64,000 nt of DNA from Myxococcales bacterium (GCA_004193285.1 SECP01000025.1:52138-116137); one strand, 5' to 3'; positions 28,505 through 37,982 are shown, counted from the first letter of the stretch. Numbers and translations: made by a program. The notes: a model not told the origin generated them from the sequence alone.

Positions 28505-29434
28505 ATGAGCTCGAAGAAGGTCATGCGCTGGGTCGCGCTGGTGAGCGTGAGCGTGCTGGGGGCGTGCGGTGGTGTGTCGGCTATCGGCAGTGGGGACGAG
28601 CCGGGCGGAGGCAAGTCCGGAAGCGCAACCGGCGGCACCGGCGGCACCAAAGGTGAAGGCGCCACCGGCGCCGGCGCGGAAACGACTGGCGCGACCAGCA
28701 TGGGGGCGAGCTCCAACCTGGGCGGCAAAGATCCGGGTGTTGCCGGCTCGGGAGCGGCGCCGGGCGTGGAGAAATGCAGCTCGGACATGGACTGTCCCGA
28801 TTTCGGCGCCCCCTGCGAGCCCTGCGCGGACGGCTCCTACGCTTGCAACAAGACGTACTGCGGGCCCGGCGGGGTTTGCGTGCACACCCGCGACACGTGC
28901 GCGGTCAAATGCGCGACGGATCGGGAGTGTCCGGTGCATGACGTCCCCTGTGAGGACTGCGGCGACGGGACGAAGTCTTGCCCGAGCGCGCAGTGCGTGA
29001 TGGGCTTCTGTCAGGAATCGCTGCCTACTTGCGGTGGCGAGCTGGATTGCAAGGGCCAGGCGTGCGGCAGCCCGTGCAAGGCCTGCGCGCCGGGGGACAT
29101 GTGCGACGCGGCGTCCGTCGGCTACTGCAATCTGGATGGCAAATGCCAGGCCGGCGTCCCGCAGTGCGGCGACCCGAACCAGTGCAAAACGGCGATGGAT
29201 TGCGGCACGCCCCCGCCCACGTGCGTGGCCTGCGGCAACGACACCTGCGCGACCTTCGAGTGCATCGAAAACAAGTGCGTGTTCGCGTGCCCGCCGAACC
29301 CGGAGCCTCAGTGCAACACGGCCAAGGACTGCCCGATCATCGGTGACACTTGTTACAAGTGTCCCGTGAACGGCATGTGCGCCGTGCAGGCTTGCATCAG
29401 CGGGAGCTGCGAGATGGTCTGCCCCGTGGAGTGA
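28505..29434 (+). CDS. Cys-rich lipoprotein with repeated disulphide modules
   Basis: 309 aa. Start ATG 28505 with AAGGAAGGG just upstream. Lipobox LGAC near residue 21, a Gly/Thr/Ser linker to about residue 85, then a long array of Cys-rich modules with CxxC, CGDG and CxxGxC motifs of the kind seen in extracellular disulphide-rich proteins (DCPDFGAPCEPCADG, ECPVHDVPCEDCGDG). Similar Cys arrays occur in myxobacterial surface proteins. Function unknown; the linker-plus-module layout suggests a cell-surface adhesin or matrix protein. Confidence 0.75.
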   Translation: MSSKKVMRWVALVSVSVLGACGGVSAIGSGDEPGGGKSGSATGGTGGTKGEGATGAGAETTGATSMGASSNLGGKDPGVAGSGAAPGVEKCSSDMDCPDFGAPCEPCADGSYACNKTYCGPGGVCVHTRDTCAVKCATDRECPVHDVPCEDCGDGTKSCPSAQCVMGFCQESLPTCGGELDCKGQACGSPCKACAPGDMCDAASVGYCNLDGKCQAGVPQCGDPNQCKTAMDCGTPPPTCVACGNDTCATFECIENKCVFACPPNPEPQCNTAKDCPIIGDTCYKCPVNGMCAVQACISGSCEMVCPVE

Positions 29435-29444
29435 GGCGCTCGCG

Positions 29445-30227
29445 TCAAAGGAGCTCGACGTGCCCTGACACGACCGCCGTCACGTCATTCGCCTTCCGGC
29501 GCACGAGCAGTGCGCCGGAGGCGTCGATGCCGGCGCCTTCACCCTCTACGTCGCCGACCCGCAGTCGCCGGCCGAAGAGCGCATCGTGCGGACGCAGCGC
29601 CTCCGCGATGGCGGGCATGCCGTGGGTGCCGATGCGAGACAGCTCTCGCTCGAACGCCTCCAGCACGTCCGCCAAGAGACGCTCGCGGCCGCGCTCGGCA
29701 GCGCCGAGCTGTCGCAACGACGTGGCGAGGGAGGCTATCGGCTCCGGAAACTGCTCTTGCTCGACATTGATGCCGATGCCGACCACGACGCTCGCCACCT
29801 GAGCGCCCGTGAACTGGCTCTCTACCAGGACGCCGGCCAGCTTCTTTCCGCCCGCCAGCACGTCGTTCGGCCATTTCACCAGCGCGGGCGCGGCCACCCG
29901 GCTCGCCACCGCGCTCCGCACCGCGAGCCCGGCGCAAAGCGCTAGCCCCGGGGCCAGCTCCGCTCGCAGCTCCGGCCGGAGCAGGAGCGAGAACCAGAGC
30001 CCCGCGCCCGGCGCGGAGAGCCATTCGCTACCGCGCCGCCCGCGCCCGCGCGACTGAGTCTCCGCGCCGAACAGCGCTCCGTGCGGAGCGCCGCTCTTGG
30101 CGGCGGCGAGCGCGTCGTCGTTGGTGGAGGTGGTGTCCGCGCTCCAGCTCACGGTGCGCCCGAGGGCGAGCCCGCGCGTCGCGACCTCCGCCTCTAGCAC
30201 CGCCACGTCGAAGCCCGGCTCGCTCAT
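29445..30227 (-). CDS. birA: Biotin--[acetyl-CoA-carboxylase] ligase
   Basis: 260-aa class I enzyme (no N-terminal helix-turn-helix, so it is not a repressor). The biotinyl-adenylate loop reads SRGRGRRGSEW, close to the family GRGRxGR, followed by the KWPND and KLAGVLVE signatures and the C-terminal domain (GRRLRVGDVEG). It attaches biotin to acetyl-CoA carboxylase carrier protein. The start overlaps the nadC stop by 4 bp, so the two are one operon; the pairing is common in bacteria. Confidence 0.93.
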   Translation of the reverse strand: MSEPGFDVAVLEAEVATRGLALGRTVSWSADTTSTNDDALAAAKSGAPHGALFGAETQSRGRGRRGSEWLSAPGAGLWFSLLLRPELRAELAPGLALCAGLAVRSAVASRVAAPALVKWPNDVLAGGKKLAGVLVESQFTGAQVASVVVGIGINVEQEQFPEPIASLATSLRQLGAAERGRERLLADVLEAFERELSRIGTHGMPAIAEALRPHDALFGRRLRVGDVEGEGAGIDASGALLVRRKANDVTAVVSGHVELL

Positions 30228-31069
30228 CCGAGCCTCTCGATGTCCAGCCCGATGTCAGCGGCGGGCGCGGAATGAGTCAGCGCTCCCACGCTCGCCACGT
30301 CCACGCCCAGCTCGCCCAGCTCCTTCACGCGCTGGAGCGTGAGCCCGCCGGATACTTCCACGATGGCGCGGCCGCGCGCTCGTTCGACCGCCTCGCGCAG
30401 CGCCGCGGCGTCGAAATTATCCAGCATGACGATGTCCGCTCCCGCCGTGAGCGCTTCGTCCAATTGCGGGAGCGACTCCACCTCGATCTCCAGCCGCGAG
30501 GTGTGCGGCGCGTAGGCTCGCGCCCGCTGCAGCGCCGCGGTGATGCCGCCCGCGGCCACGATGTGGTTGTCTTTGATCAGCACCGCCGAGCCCAAGCAGT
30601 CCCGGTGGTTGTGCCCGCCTCCGACCCGCACCGCGTACCGTTCCAGCACCCGCAAACCCGGCGTGGTCTTGCGGGTGTCCACGATGCGCAGCTTGGAAGC
30701 GGGCGGCACCGCGTCCACGAAGGTTCGCGTCAGCGTGGCCACACCCGAGAGCCGCTGCGCGAAGTTCAGCCCGACGCGCTCGGCCATCAGGATCGAGCGA
30801 GCCGAGCCCTCCACGATCCAGAGCACGTCGCCCGGCTGCGCGCGGCGGCCATCCGCCAGCTTCTCTTCGACGCGCAGGCCCGGGTCCACGCGGTAAAAGG
30901 AGCGCGCGAATGCGGCGCTGCCGCAGACCACGAGCGACGCATGGGCAACCGCCTTCGCGACCGCACGCTCCTCTTCCGCAATGCAGGCCGCGCTCGTCAC
31001 GTCACCGCCGGCGAGGTCTTCGGCGAGCGCCCGATCCACGAGCTCGTTCAGTAAAAAATCGGCAATCAA
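30224..31069 (-). CDS. nadC: Nicotinate-nucleotide pyrophosphorylase (quinolinate phosphoribosyltransferase)
   Basis: 281-aa enzyme of de novo NAD synthesis, joining quinolinate and PRPP. Signatures: EDLAGGDVTS near the start, NFAQRLSGVATLT, DTRKTTPGLR, the RVGGGHNHR loop and EIEVESLPQ ... IMLDNF in the C-terminal half. The start is TTG 31069: no ATG/GTG fits before the conserved IADFLLNELV. Fits the birA-nadC operon. Confidence 0.95.
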   Translation of the reverse strand: MIADFLLNELVDRALAEDLAGGDVTSAACIAEEERAVAKAVAHASLVVCGSAAFARSFYRVDPGLRVEEKLADGRRAQPGDVLWIVEGSARSILMAERVGLNFAQRLSGVATLTRTFVDAVPPASKLRIVDTRKTTPGLRVLERYAVRVGGGHNHRDCLGSAVLIKDNHIVAAGGITAALQRARAYAPHTSRLEIEVESLPQLDEALTAGADIVMLDNFDAAALREAVERARGRAIVEVSGGLTLQRVKELGELGVDVASVGALTHSAPAADIGLDIERLG

Positions 31070-31208
31070 GGTCCGCGAACGTTAGTGCGCCCGGCGGCTC
31101 CGAACAAACCTTCACCGCATTTTATCGGCGAGGCCGAAGGTTGCCCGGCGCGGCTCGGTGACCTCGGCGCAGAGCGCGCCAGCAGGCCACCGAGCTCGGC
31201 TCACGACT

Positions 31209-31760
31209 TTAGCCCTTGGGCAGCAGGACCGCGTCCAGCACGTGAATCACGCCGTTGGACGCCATGATGTCCGTCTTCACCACCTTGGCCCCGTCCACGC
31301 TGACGTTCGCGCCGTCCACCGCCACGCTCAGCTCCTGGCCTTGAACCGACTTCAGCTTCTTGGCGGCCAAGACGTCCTTGGCCGGCACTTCGCCAGGAAC
31401 GACGTGGTAGGTCAGAATCGCCACGAGCTTGGCCTTGTTCTCCGGCTTCAGCAGGTTCTCGACCGTCCCTGCGGGGAGCTTCGCGAACGCGTCGTCGGTC
31501 GGAGCAAAGACCGTGAACGGCCCCGGCCCCGAGAGGGTCTCCTCGAGACCGGCCGCCTTGATCGCCGCCGAGAGGGTCGAGAACGAGCCGGCCGCGGCCG
31601 CGGTTTGCAAGATGTTGCTGGTGGGCTTTTCCGCAGGCGCCGCCGCGGGCTCGGCCATGGCCGAGTCAGCGGTTGCCGGAGGCTCTTGAGCCATCTCTCC
31701 GCCGCACGCAGCGGCGCTGAGGGTGGCGGCGAGGAACACGAGCTGAGAAATCGTCTTCAT
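31209..31760 (-). CDS. Single fasciclin (FAS1) domain lipoprotein
   Basis: 183 aa. Signal with lipobox AAAC near residue 19, Ala/Pro-rich linker, one FAS1 domain (about 48-183) with the H1 motif GPFTVFAPTDDAF and H2 NGVIHVLDAVLLP. FAS1 domains mediate adhesion or matrix contacts. Next to a two-domain paralogue 45 bp upstream in the transcription direction, so probably co-transcribed with it. Confidence 0.88.
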   Translation of the reverse strand: MKTISQLVFLAATLSAAACGGEMAQEPPATADSAMAEPAAAPAEKPTSNILQTAAAAGSFSTLSAAIKAAGLEETLSGPGPFTVFAPTDDAFAKLPAGTVENLLKPENKAKLVAILTYHVVPGEVPAKDVLAAKKLKSVQGQELSVAVDGANVSVDGAKVVKTDIMASNGVIHVLDAVLLPKG

Positions 31761-31805
31761 GATGCATCGATCTTTCTGGTTGCTGGGTGCAAGGTCCAGG
31801 CGTGC

Positions 31806-32888
31806 TCACTGGGGGACGAGGACGGTGTCCACGACGTGAATGACCCCGTTCTTCGCGATGATGTTGGCGGGCGCGACGGTTGCGCCGTTGACCTTCACGC
31901 CGCCGGTCAGCGCGACGGTCAAGCTCTTGTTCTCGAGCAACGTCGGGACCATCCCCGCGGTGAGGTCTCCCGAGCCCACCGCGCCTGAAACGACGTGATA
32001 GAGGAGCACGTTCTTGAGGTCGTTCCCGGTCGGCGCGGTTCCGAGCTTGTCGAACGCGGCGTCGGTGGGCGCGAACACCGTGAACGGCCCCGGGCCCTTC
32101 AGCGTGTCGACCAAGCCCGCGCTCGTGAGCGCAGCCGCGAGCTTCGTGAAGGTACCCGCCGCGACCGCGGTGGCCACGATGTCGTCCTTCGGCGGCAAAA
32201 GGATCTTGTCGATGACGTGAATGACGCCGTTCGACGCTTTGACGTCGGGCATGGTGACGGTAGCGGCGCCGACTTTGACGCCGCCGGTGAGGTCGACCAG
32301 CACCGGTGAGCCGTTCAGGGTCTTGAAGACCTGGTCGTCCTTCAGCTGTTGCGACCCGACCGCGGCTCCGGATACGACGTGATACTGCAGCACTGCCGCG
32401 AGCTCTTCCTTGGTGAGCTTGCCGAGCTCGCCCGGGTTCTGCGTCTCGAAGTCCATGAACGCCTTGTCGGTCGGAGCGAACACGGTAAAGGGACCGGCGC
32501 CTTTGAGCGCGGTCACCAGGTCCGCTTTCGTGAGCGCCTCGGCCAGCTTCGTGAAACCGCCGGCCGCGACCGCGGTGTCGACGATGTCTTTGAGCGCCGC
32601 CGTCCCGGAGCCGCCCGTTCCGCCGGCGCCGCCCGCGCCTGCGCTCGTCCCGCCGGTGCCGCCCGTGCTCGGGCTACCAGACGTCGAGCCGCTTCCACCC
32701 GTGGTGGTGCCGCTGCCACCCGTGGCGGTGCCGGTGCCCGCGGTGCCGCTACCCGCGGTGCCGCTACCCGCGGTGCCCACGACGCCGCTGCCTGCAGCTC
32801 CGGGGGTGCTCACCGAGTCTTCGCTATCGCAAGCAACGATGCCCTGCGAAAGCAACAGCGTGACTGATATCCAAGACAAAGTTTTCAT
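31806..32888 (-). CDS. Two-domain fasciclin (FAS1) lipoprotein
   Basis: 360 aa. Lipobox around IVAC (residue 20), then a long low-complexity linker with repeated GTAGSG and Gly/Thr/Ser motifs (about 30-95), then two FAS1 domains (about 97-228 and 231-360), each with GPFTVFAPTD and NGVIHV motifs. The start at ATG 32888 is preferred to 32894 because AAGG is 6 nt upstream. The linker would carry the adhesive domains away from the membrane. Likely adhesion or matrix protein. Confidence 0.87.
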   Translation of the reverse strand: MKTLSWISVTLLLSQGIVACDSEDSVSTPGAAGSGVVGTAGSGTAGSGTAGTGTATGGSGTTTGGSGSTSGSPSTGGTGGTSAGAGGAGGTGGSGTAALKDIVDTAVAAGGFTKLAEALTKADLVTALKGAGPFTVFAPTDKAFMDFETQNPGELGKLTKEELAAVLQYHVVSGAAVGSQQLKDDQVFKTLNGSPVLVDLTGGVKVGAATVTMPDVKASNGVIHVIDKILLPPKDDIVATAVAAGTFTKLAAALTSAGLVDTLKGPGPFTVFAPTDAAFDKLGTAPTGNDLKNVLLYHVVSGAVGSGDLTAGMVPTLLENKSLTVALTGGVKVNGATVAPANIIAKNGVIHVVDTVLVPQ

Positions 32889-32894
32889 GGTCAT

Positions 32895-33360
32895 CCTTTG
32901 GCGAGCGAACTCATCGGGTCTTGCCGAGCCCAAGCGGCCTCGGCGCCCACGGGGTCTTGGGCTCGTCGTGACCAGTCGCCAGCGGAGCGCGCGGAGTCTC
33001 CGTATTCTCTGGGATACGCCAGGAGCCCTTTCCGCCACGGCAGCCTCCGCGCGTCCGCCTCGAGAGCGATAAACCCGCCGTTTACGACGAGGCGTCCCAG
33101 TGCCGGACGTATGCTGTGGTTCACAGCGCGAGCGGTCTACGTGTCGTCCTGACGGCGGCTCGACATCCATCGCGGCGCGCCCGCCGAGCGCTAAGCGTCT
33201 TTCTTTTGGGGTAGGCCGAGGTTCCTGGCGCGGCCGGTCCGCCCGGTGCCGTTGCTCACGGCGCCGCTCTCTGCCGCGCGCGCCGCGCCCAGCTGGGCGC
33301 GCAGGCAAGGCCTACCCGCACTCGCCCCGTCCCTCTTCGGAGTCTTGTCGCCCCCTGGCC
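32895..33360. other. Non-coding stretch, no gene recognised
   Basis: About 465 bp upstream of the FAS1 operon with no convincing coding region: the open frames here are short, Arg-rich and lack family signatures. It should contain the promoter of the FAS1 genes. It is followed directly by a 46-bp tandem repeat array. Confidence 0.6.
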
Positions 33361-33544
33361 GCGCTGCGCGGAAGCGTATCGGAGCTTGATTCGGCACAGA
33401 TCGGGCGCGCTGCGCGGAAGCGTATCGGAGCTTGATTCGGCACAGATCGGGCGCGCTGCGCGCAAGCGTGTCGGATCTTGATTCGGCAGAGATCGCGAGC
33501 GCTGTGCGGAAGCGTGTCGGAGCTTGATTCGGCAGAGATCGGGA
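33361..33544. repeat. Four copies of a 46-bp tandem repeat
   Basis: Units start at 33361, 33407, 33453 and 33499. The unit opens with GCGCTGCGCGGAAGCG and contains TCGGAGCTTGATTCGGCA and AGATCG; units 1 and 2 are identical, 3 and 4 differ at several positions. No spacers, so it is not a CRISPR array. The period is not a multiple of three, so it is not coding. It lies just beyond the 3' end of the CPBP protease gene and may act in termination or as a minisatellite. Confidence 0.9.
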
Positions 33545-33550
33545 CGGGGC

Positions 33551-34270
33551 TTATAAGTAGCTGCGGATGAGGTAGGCGGAGAAGAGGTTGCACATGGCGT
33601 GGAAGAGCACGGAGGCGCCGATGCCGCCGGTGCGCGCGCGCAAGAACCCGAAGACGAGCGAGGGGAAGAAGACGGCGAGGCGGGCGGGGTTCAGCTCCGT
33701 GAGGAGGTGCCCCACCGCGAAGATGGCGCTCGTGAGCACGGTGCCCCAGCCGACGCGGGTTCCGAAGAGGGTTACGGATTTGTCGAGCTCGCGTTCGAGC
33801 GTCGTTTGCAAGTAGCCGCGGTAAAAGGCTTCTTCGGGCAGGGCGATCATGAGGAGCTGCCCGCCGGCGTCGCTCAGCACGGACCCGAACGGGGCGGGGT
33901 GAAAGTGATCGACCTTCCACCACGCTCGGAAGCCGAACCAGAAAAACGGGTAGATGAGGAGCGCGGCGCCGAGCGCGTAGGCGAGGGCGCGCGTCGTATC
34001 CCGGGCGATGCGGGGCCAGGAGAGCGGCGCGAGCTCGACCAGCCCACCGAGTGAAAGCCCGTGCTCCCGGATCCGCTCGTTGTCATCCCCCCGCACGACC
34101 AGCCAGTAGGTGGCGCCCAAGAAGGTCAGCCCGACGCCATGCGCCGCCCAGCCGTCCGGCAACAGGTACGAGCAGCCGGTGGCGACGGCGGTCACGAGCG
34201 CGGCCACCCCGAGAGCTCGCGGCAGCCCGGCCGGCGGGGTCACGGCAATTTTCCGACTGGAGGCGAACAT
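33551..34270 (-). CDS. CPBP family intramembrane glutamic protease (possible MrtX-type)
   Basis: 239 aa with about six to seven hydrophobic helices. The CPBP (Abi/Rce1) active-site motifs are visible: PEEAFYRGYLQ in the middle and the histidine segments GHLLTE and LFHAMCN near the end. The stretch FFPSLVFGFLRARTGGIGASVLFHA resembles the myxobacterial MXAN_2755/MrtX (myxosortase) type, which is thought to process MYXO-CTERM proteins; this subfamily assignment is from memory and should be treated as tentative. Divergent from the HEAT-repeat gene. Confidence 0.82.
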   Translation of the reverse strand: MFASSRKIAVTPPAGLPRALGVAALVTAVATGCSYLLPDGWAAHGVGLTFLGATYWLVVRGDDNERIREHGLSLGGLVELAPLSWPRIARDTTRALAYALGAALLIYPFFWFGFRAWWKVDHFHPAPFGSVLSDAGGQLLMIALPEEAFYRGYLQTTLERELDKSVTLFGTRVGWGTVLTSAIFAVGHLLTELNPARLAVFFPSLVFGFLRARTGGIGASVLFHAMCNLFSAYLIRSYL

Positions 34271-34390
34271 TGTTTTCTAGTCTCAGCGGGCGGACCTCCC
34301 AGGAATTTCCAGCATGGGTTAAGGTCGCGCCCCACTCTGGCGCGCCATCCGCCGTCGGCGCGTCGGTTTCTGCTCTCACTGCGAGGACCC

Positions 34391-37048
34391 ATGCTCGATC
34401 CGAATCTGCCCGAAATTACTCCGGCTCGTAACCCGAACCCGCCATCGCCGCGGGTCGATTTTGCGAAATGGCCGCCGGACGACGACGCTCCGGGCATGCC
34501 TGCCGGCGGGGGCGGTGTACCGGCCGGTGGCGGCTACGATTCCGGTGACGGTAATTTCAAGAAGGGGCGCACGGCGCCCATCGCAATCCTGATCGGCGTG
34601 CTCGCCCTCGGCGGTCTCGGCGCGTTCCTGGCGCTCGGTGCCAAGCAGGACTCCGAGAAGCTGACTGTCGAGCAGGGCGAGCAAGTGAAGAAGGACATCT
34701 TCGTGCTGCCCAAGAACGAGCAGCTGCCGAAGTGGCGCGAGTGGGCCACCGTGGAGAAGGGAGCCGCCAGCGACGAAGTTCGCATGGAGGCGATCAAGCA
34801 GCTCGCATGGGCGAAGGACCCGGAGGGCGTGAAGGACGCGATCGCCGCGCTCAGTTACCCGACAGAGCCGATGCAGGCGATGGCGGCGACCGCGCTCGCG
34901 GAGTACGGCAGGCCGATGGGCGAGCCGGCGCGCGACGCGCTGTTGGCGGCGCTCGCCAAGGCCGGCCCGGGCGCGAAGCCGCAGATCGCCTGGGCGCTGG
35001 TCGTGCTCGGTGAACCCCGCGCACTCGACGAGGTGATGAAGCTGTACCGCGCTGGGCACCTGTCCAAGGTGCAGCGCCTGGGTGGCGGCGTCGCCTTCGA
35101 TACGGAAAAGGTCGTGCAGCTCCTCAGCGTGGACCGCCTCGCGGGCATGGCCGGAGACGAGAGCCCCGCGGTGCGGCAGCTGGTCGCCACCGTGCTGTCC
35201 GCCAACGCGGAGCCCAAGTGGACCGACACCCTCATCAAGCTGGTGCAGGACAAGGACGCGGAGGTCGCTCGCCAAGCGGCGCCGGGTCTCGGCAAGATCG
35301 GCGAGGCGCGCGCGCGCGATCCGCTCGTCGAAGCCATGAAGACGGCCGACAAGGACAGCCGCAACAAGTACCTGGAGGCGCTGCGCGACGGCATCGGCAC
35401 CGCCGGCTTGGTCGTCGGTTTGTCCGCCGTCAATCAAGAGGACGAGAAGCTCTCCTGGTACCAGAAGAAGCAAATCTTCGACATGATCCAGGCGCTGAAC
35501 GATCCGCGCGGTGGCGACCCGCTGTATCAGTTCATCGCGACCAAGCCGCACATCCATTTCCAGACGCGCGCGGCCATCGCGCTCGCCGCCATCGGCGACG
35601 TGCGCGCGGTGCCGACCCTGGCCAAGCGCCTGCGCATGGATCCGCTCAAGATCTACAGCGACCAGAACGACTGGGAGATGATGCTGAAGCGCGACGACGC
35701 CGAGCGCGTGGTCGCCTCGCGCATGATCGCGGACCTTGCGATGCTGCACCCCGACAAGCGCGGGCAGATCGCGGAGCAAGCGGAAGACGCGATCATCTTC
35801 TGGATCCACGAGCAGCCTTCGCCGCACGCCAACGGCTTGCGCGCCCTGGCGGCCATGGAGTCCACCAAGGACATCGACGCCCTGCGCAAATGGGCGAACC
35901 CGAGCGTGCCGCTGCCCAAGGAAGGCCAGCAGCCGCCGATGCCGGAAGAGTGGGTCATCGCCCAGAGCGCCATGCGCTACGTCGGCTGGCTGAAGGACCA
36001 GCGCTCGTGGGGCGTGCTGGAGCGCGCGCTCACCGCTCGTCCCAAAGAGCTGGACGTGACGATGGAGGGCCTCAACGCCGGTGGTGTGGCCATCCTCGGC
36101 ATGACCCTGCGCGCCATCGGCATGGGCGCGGCGGATGGTTTCTCCGAGTGGCGCGACCACAAAGCGTTCAAGCCCCTGTTCGACTACGTGCAGGAGCCCA
36201 AGAACAACGATCAGTCGCGCATGCAGGCGTGCGCGGCGCTGGCTTGGGTCGCGGAGAAGGAAGACTTCATCGAGGTCGCCAAGAAGATTCAGGAGTACTC
36301 GAGCGACGAGAAGAAGGACGCGATTCGTCGCGCTTGCTTGCTGGAGACGCTCATTCAGCGGCCGGTGCCCGGCACCGCGAGCGCGCTCATGTCGCTCATG
36401 ACCGTCAGCAGCGCGGTAGAGACTCGGCATCAGGTGGCGCGCGCCATCGCCAAGGGCGGCTTCGATGCTTCGCTCGAGGCGCAGCTCTTCAAGATGATGG
36501 ACAACGAGGCGCTCATGAACGACGCCGCGCTGGCGCTCATGCTCGGCGGCTCGCCGGATACGGCGTCGCGCACCGTCGCGCTCTACGCGAACAAGCCCAA
36601 GGCCGCGCTGGATGAGCTCGGTGACCTCTGGTACCGGAGCTTCGGCTACTGGTCCACCGAGGATCTGGAGAGCGGGCTCATCTTCAAGTTCGTGGACAAC
36701 GCCGAGGCCATCAGCAAGCTCAGCATCCGCATGACCCAGCAAGAGTGGGCGCGCGTGATGCTGATGAAGCAGCTGGAGAACCTGGACTTCGACAACGGTC
36801 CTCACTCCTTCACGCGCGTGGTGCTGCGTCACCGCCTCTGGCAAATGGCTCAAGGGGACGACCAGGCGAAGCGTGAAGGCGCGATCCGGGCGCTCAAGTT
36901 CATGAAGGAGCAAGGCGTGCTGCTCGCGCTGCGCGACGCGAGCGGGCCCGCCGGTCAGCTGGCGCGGGCCGCGTATTTCGAGCTCATGAATCCGAAGGTC
37001 GTGCTGGACGGCGTGAAGGTGCCGGACGAGGCCAAGAAGGCCCAGTGA
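34391..37048 (+). CDS. Large membrane-anchored HEAT-repeat protein
   Basis: 885 aa. Pro/Gly-rich cytoplasmic N-terminus (about 1-60), one membrane helix (about 65-82, IAILIGVLALGGLGAFLALG), then a long series of HEAT-like helical pairs (LVQDKDAEVARQAAPGLGKIGEARARDPLVEAM is one example) filling most of the protein. HEAT arrays scaffold protein complexes. Its ATG at 34391 is preceded by GAGG. It overlaps the next gene's start (TGATG), so the lipoprotein downstream is probably a partner. No catalytic site seen. Confidence 0.82.
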   Translation: MLDPNLPEITPARNPNPPSPRVDFAKWPPDDDAPGMPAGGGGVPAGGGYDSGDGNFKKGRTAPIAILIGVLALGGLGAFLALGAKQDSEKLTVEQGEQVKKDIFVLPKNEQLPKWREWATVEKGAASDEVRMEAIKQLAWAKDPEGVKDAIAALSYPTEPMQAMAATALAEYGRPMGEPARDALLAALAKAGPGAKPQIAWALVVLGEPRALDEVMKLYRAGHLSKVQRLGGGVAFDTEKVVQLLSVDRLAGMAGDESPAVRQLVATVLSANAEPKWTDTLIKLVQDKDAEVARQAAPGLGKIGEARARDPLVEAMKTADKDSRNKYLEALRDGIGTAGLVVGLSAVNQEDEKLSWYQKKQIFDMIQALNDPRGGDPLYQFIATKPHIHFQTRAAIALAAIGDVRAVPTLAKRLRMDPLKIYSDQNDWEMMLKRDDAERVVASRMIADLAMLHPDKRGQIAEQAEDAIIFWIHEQPSPHANGLRALAAMESTKDIDALRKWANPSVPLPKEGQQPPMPEEWVIAQSAMRYVGWLKDQRSWGVLERALTARPKELDVTMEGLNAGGVAILGMTLRAIGMGAADGFSEWRDHKAFKPLFDYVQEPKNNDQSRMQACAALAWVAEKEDFIEVAKKIQEYSSDEKKDAIRRACLLETLIQRPVPGTASALMSLMTVSSAVETRHQVARAIAKGGFDASLEAQLFKMMDNEALMNDAALALMLGGSPDTASRTVALYANKPKAALDELGDLWYRSFGYWSTEDLESGLIFKFVDNAEAISKLSIRMTQQEWARVMLMKQLENLDFDNGPHSFTRVVLRHRLWQMAQGDDQAKREGAIRALKFMKEQGVLLALRDASGPAGQLARAAYFELMNPKVVLDGVKVPDEAKKAQ

Positions 37049-37620
37049 TGGGGTGGCGTCGCGGCGGTCAGGCGTGCGGGCTCTGCCTCGCCCTGGCCGC
37101 TTGCGGCGCAGCCGGCCCCACACCGCGAGCCGCCGAGCGCGCTGCCGCAGACGACGGCGCGCTCCCGAGCGCCGCTGTCGCGACCGGTCCGGAGCTGTGC
37201 GGTAACGCCGTCGACGACAACCAAAATGGCCTGTTCGACGAAGGCTGCGGGCTCTCGCTCGGGCTAGTGCAGTTCCTGGCCGGCTGGGACGCTCCCAAAG
37301 CGGACGTGGATCTCCGGGTCGTGGACCCGAACGGCGAGCTTATCGAAGTAGGCCGAGTGGCTCGCAGCGGGCTGACGAAGGATCGGGACTGCCCGGGCCG
37401 CGCCAGCGAGTGCCAAGGCCGCAACCTGGAGAACGTGTACCTCGCCGAGGGTCAGCCCATCAAAGGTGAGTACAGACTGCGGCTGCGGCTGGAATCTTTG
37501 GGGGGCGAGGCGCCGCCGGTCCGTGTTCGCCTCGCGGCTCGGCTCGTAGCGGTATCCCGCTTTTACGAGGTTTCCCTGGAAACGCCCGAAGCGGAACGTG
37601 AAATTCGTTTCAAGCTCTGA
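37048..37620 (+). CDS. Lipoprotein with a MopE-type metal-binding motif
   Basis: 190 aa. Lipobox ALAAC near residue 20, short linker, then CGNAVDDNQNGLFDEGC, an Asp/Asn-rich motif of the MopE-like putative metal-binding type, followed by a beta-rich domain (DVDLRVVDPNGELIEVG). The start ATG 37048 overlaps the HEAT gene stop (TGATG), so the proteins may work together at the outer envelope. A possible weak hairpin follows (arms at 37620-37626 and 37653-37659). Confidence 0.76.
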   Translation: MGWRRGGQACGLCLALAACGAAGPTPRAAERAAADDGALPSAAVATGPELCGNAVDDNQNGLFDEGCGLSLGLVQFLAGWDAPKADVDLRVVDPNGELIEVGRVARSGLTKDRDCPGRASECQGRNLENVYLAEGQPIKGEYRLRLRLESLGGEAPPVRVRLAARLVAVSRFYEVSLETPEAEREIRFKL

Positions 37621-37767
37621 GCCGCCCAGGCCTTTTGGCTGAGGGCCGGCGTGGCGGCTGCGCCCCGAGGGAATGAAAGGTGGCCGGCGTGGCTTCTGGG
37701 GGCCACAATGCTATTGTCATTTCGCTCCGCACTGCGGCACTGTCCCCGCCGCCCGGAGGCCTAAATC

Positions 37768-37977
37768 ATGGGTTCTTTCTCTCCCGTCCACTGGCTCATC
37801 GTCATCGTCATCGTCCTCCTGGTCTTCGGTCCTGGGCGGCTCGCCGGCGTCGGCAAGGGCCTCGGTGAAGGCATTCGTCAGTTCAAGAAGGGGCTGAACG
37901 AAGACGGCACCCCGTCGGACGACGACAAGCCCGCCGCGCCCAAGGCGCAGCTGTCGGAGAAGAAAGACGAAGCGTGA
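37768..37977 (+). CDS. tatA: TatA/TatE twin-arginine translocase subunit
   Basis: 69 aa: one N-terminal membrane helix (HWLIVIVIVLLVFG), the FG-PGRL hinge, an amphipathic helix (AGVGKGLGEGIRQFKKGLN) and a charged tail. Exports folded proteins together with TatB/TatC, which are not near it. A GC-only hairpin follows the stop codon. Confidence 0.94.
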   Translation: MGSFSPVHWLIVIVIVLLVFGPGRLAGVGKGLGEGIRQFKKGLNEDGTPSDDDKPAAPKAQLSEKKDEA

Positions 37978-37982
37978 GCGTC

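Noticed and set aside
33361..33544. CRISPR-like array
   Set aside because: Units are contiguous with no unique spacers, and no cas genes are near.
34338..34347. TGGCGCGCCA palindrome between CPBP and HEAT genes
   Set aside because: A 10-bp GC palindrome is common by chance in this base composition.
34376..37123. Very long minus-strand open frame (about 900 codons) opposite the HEAT-repeat gene
   Set aside because: Antisense shadow of a real high-GC gene: Arg/His/Leu-rich, no domain or signal; such frames recur throughout the window.
37620..37659. Hairpin AGCCGCC / GGCGGCT after the MopE-type lipoprotein
   Set aside because: Loop of 26 nt and no T-run; too weak to call a terminator.
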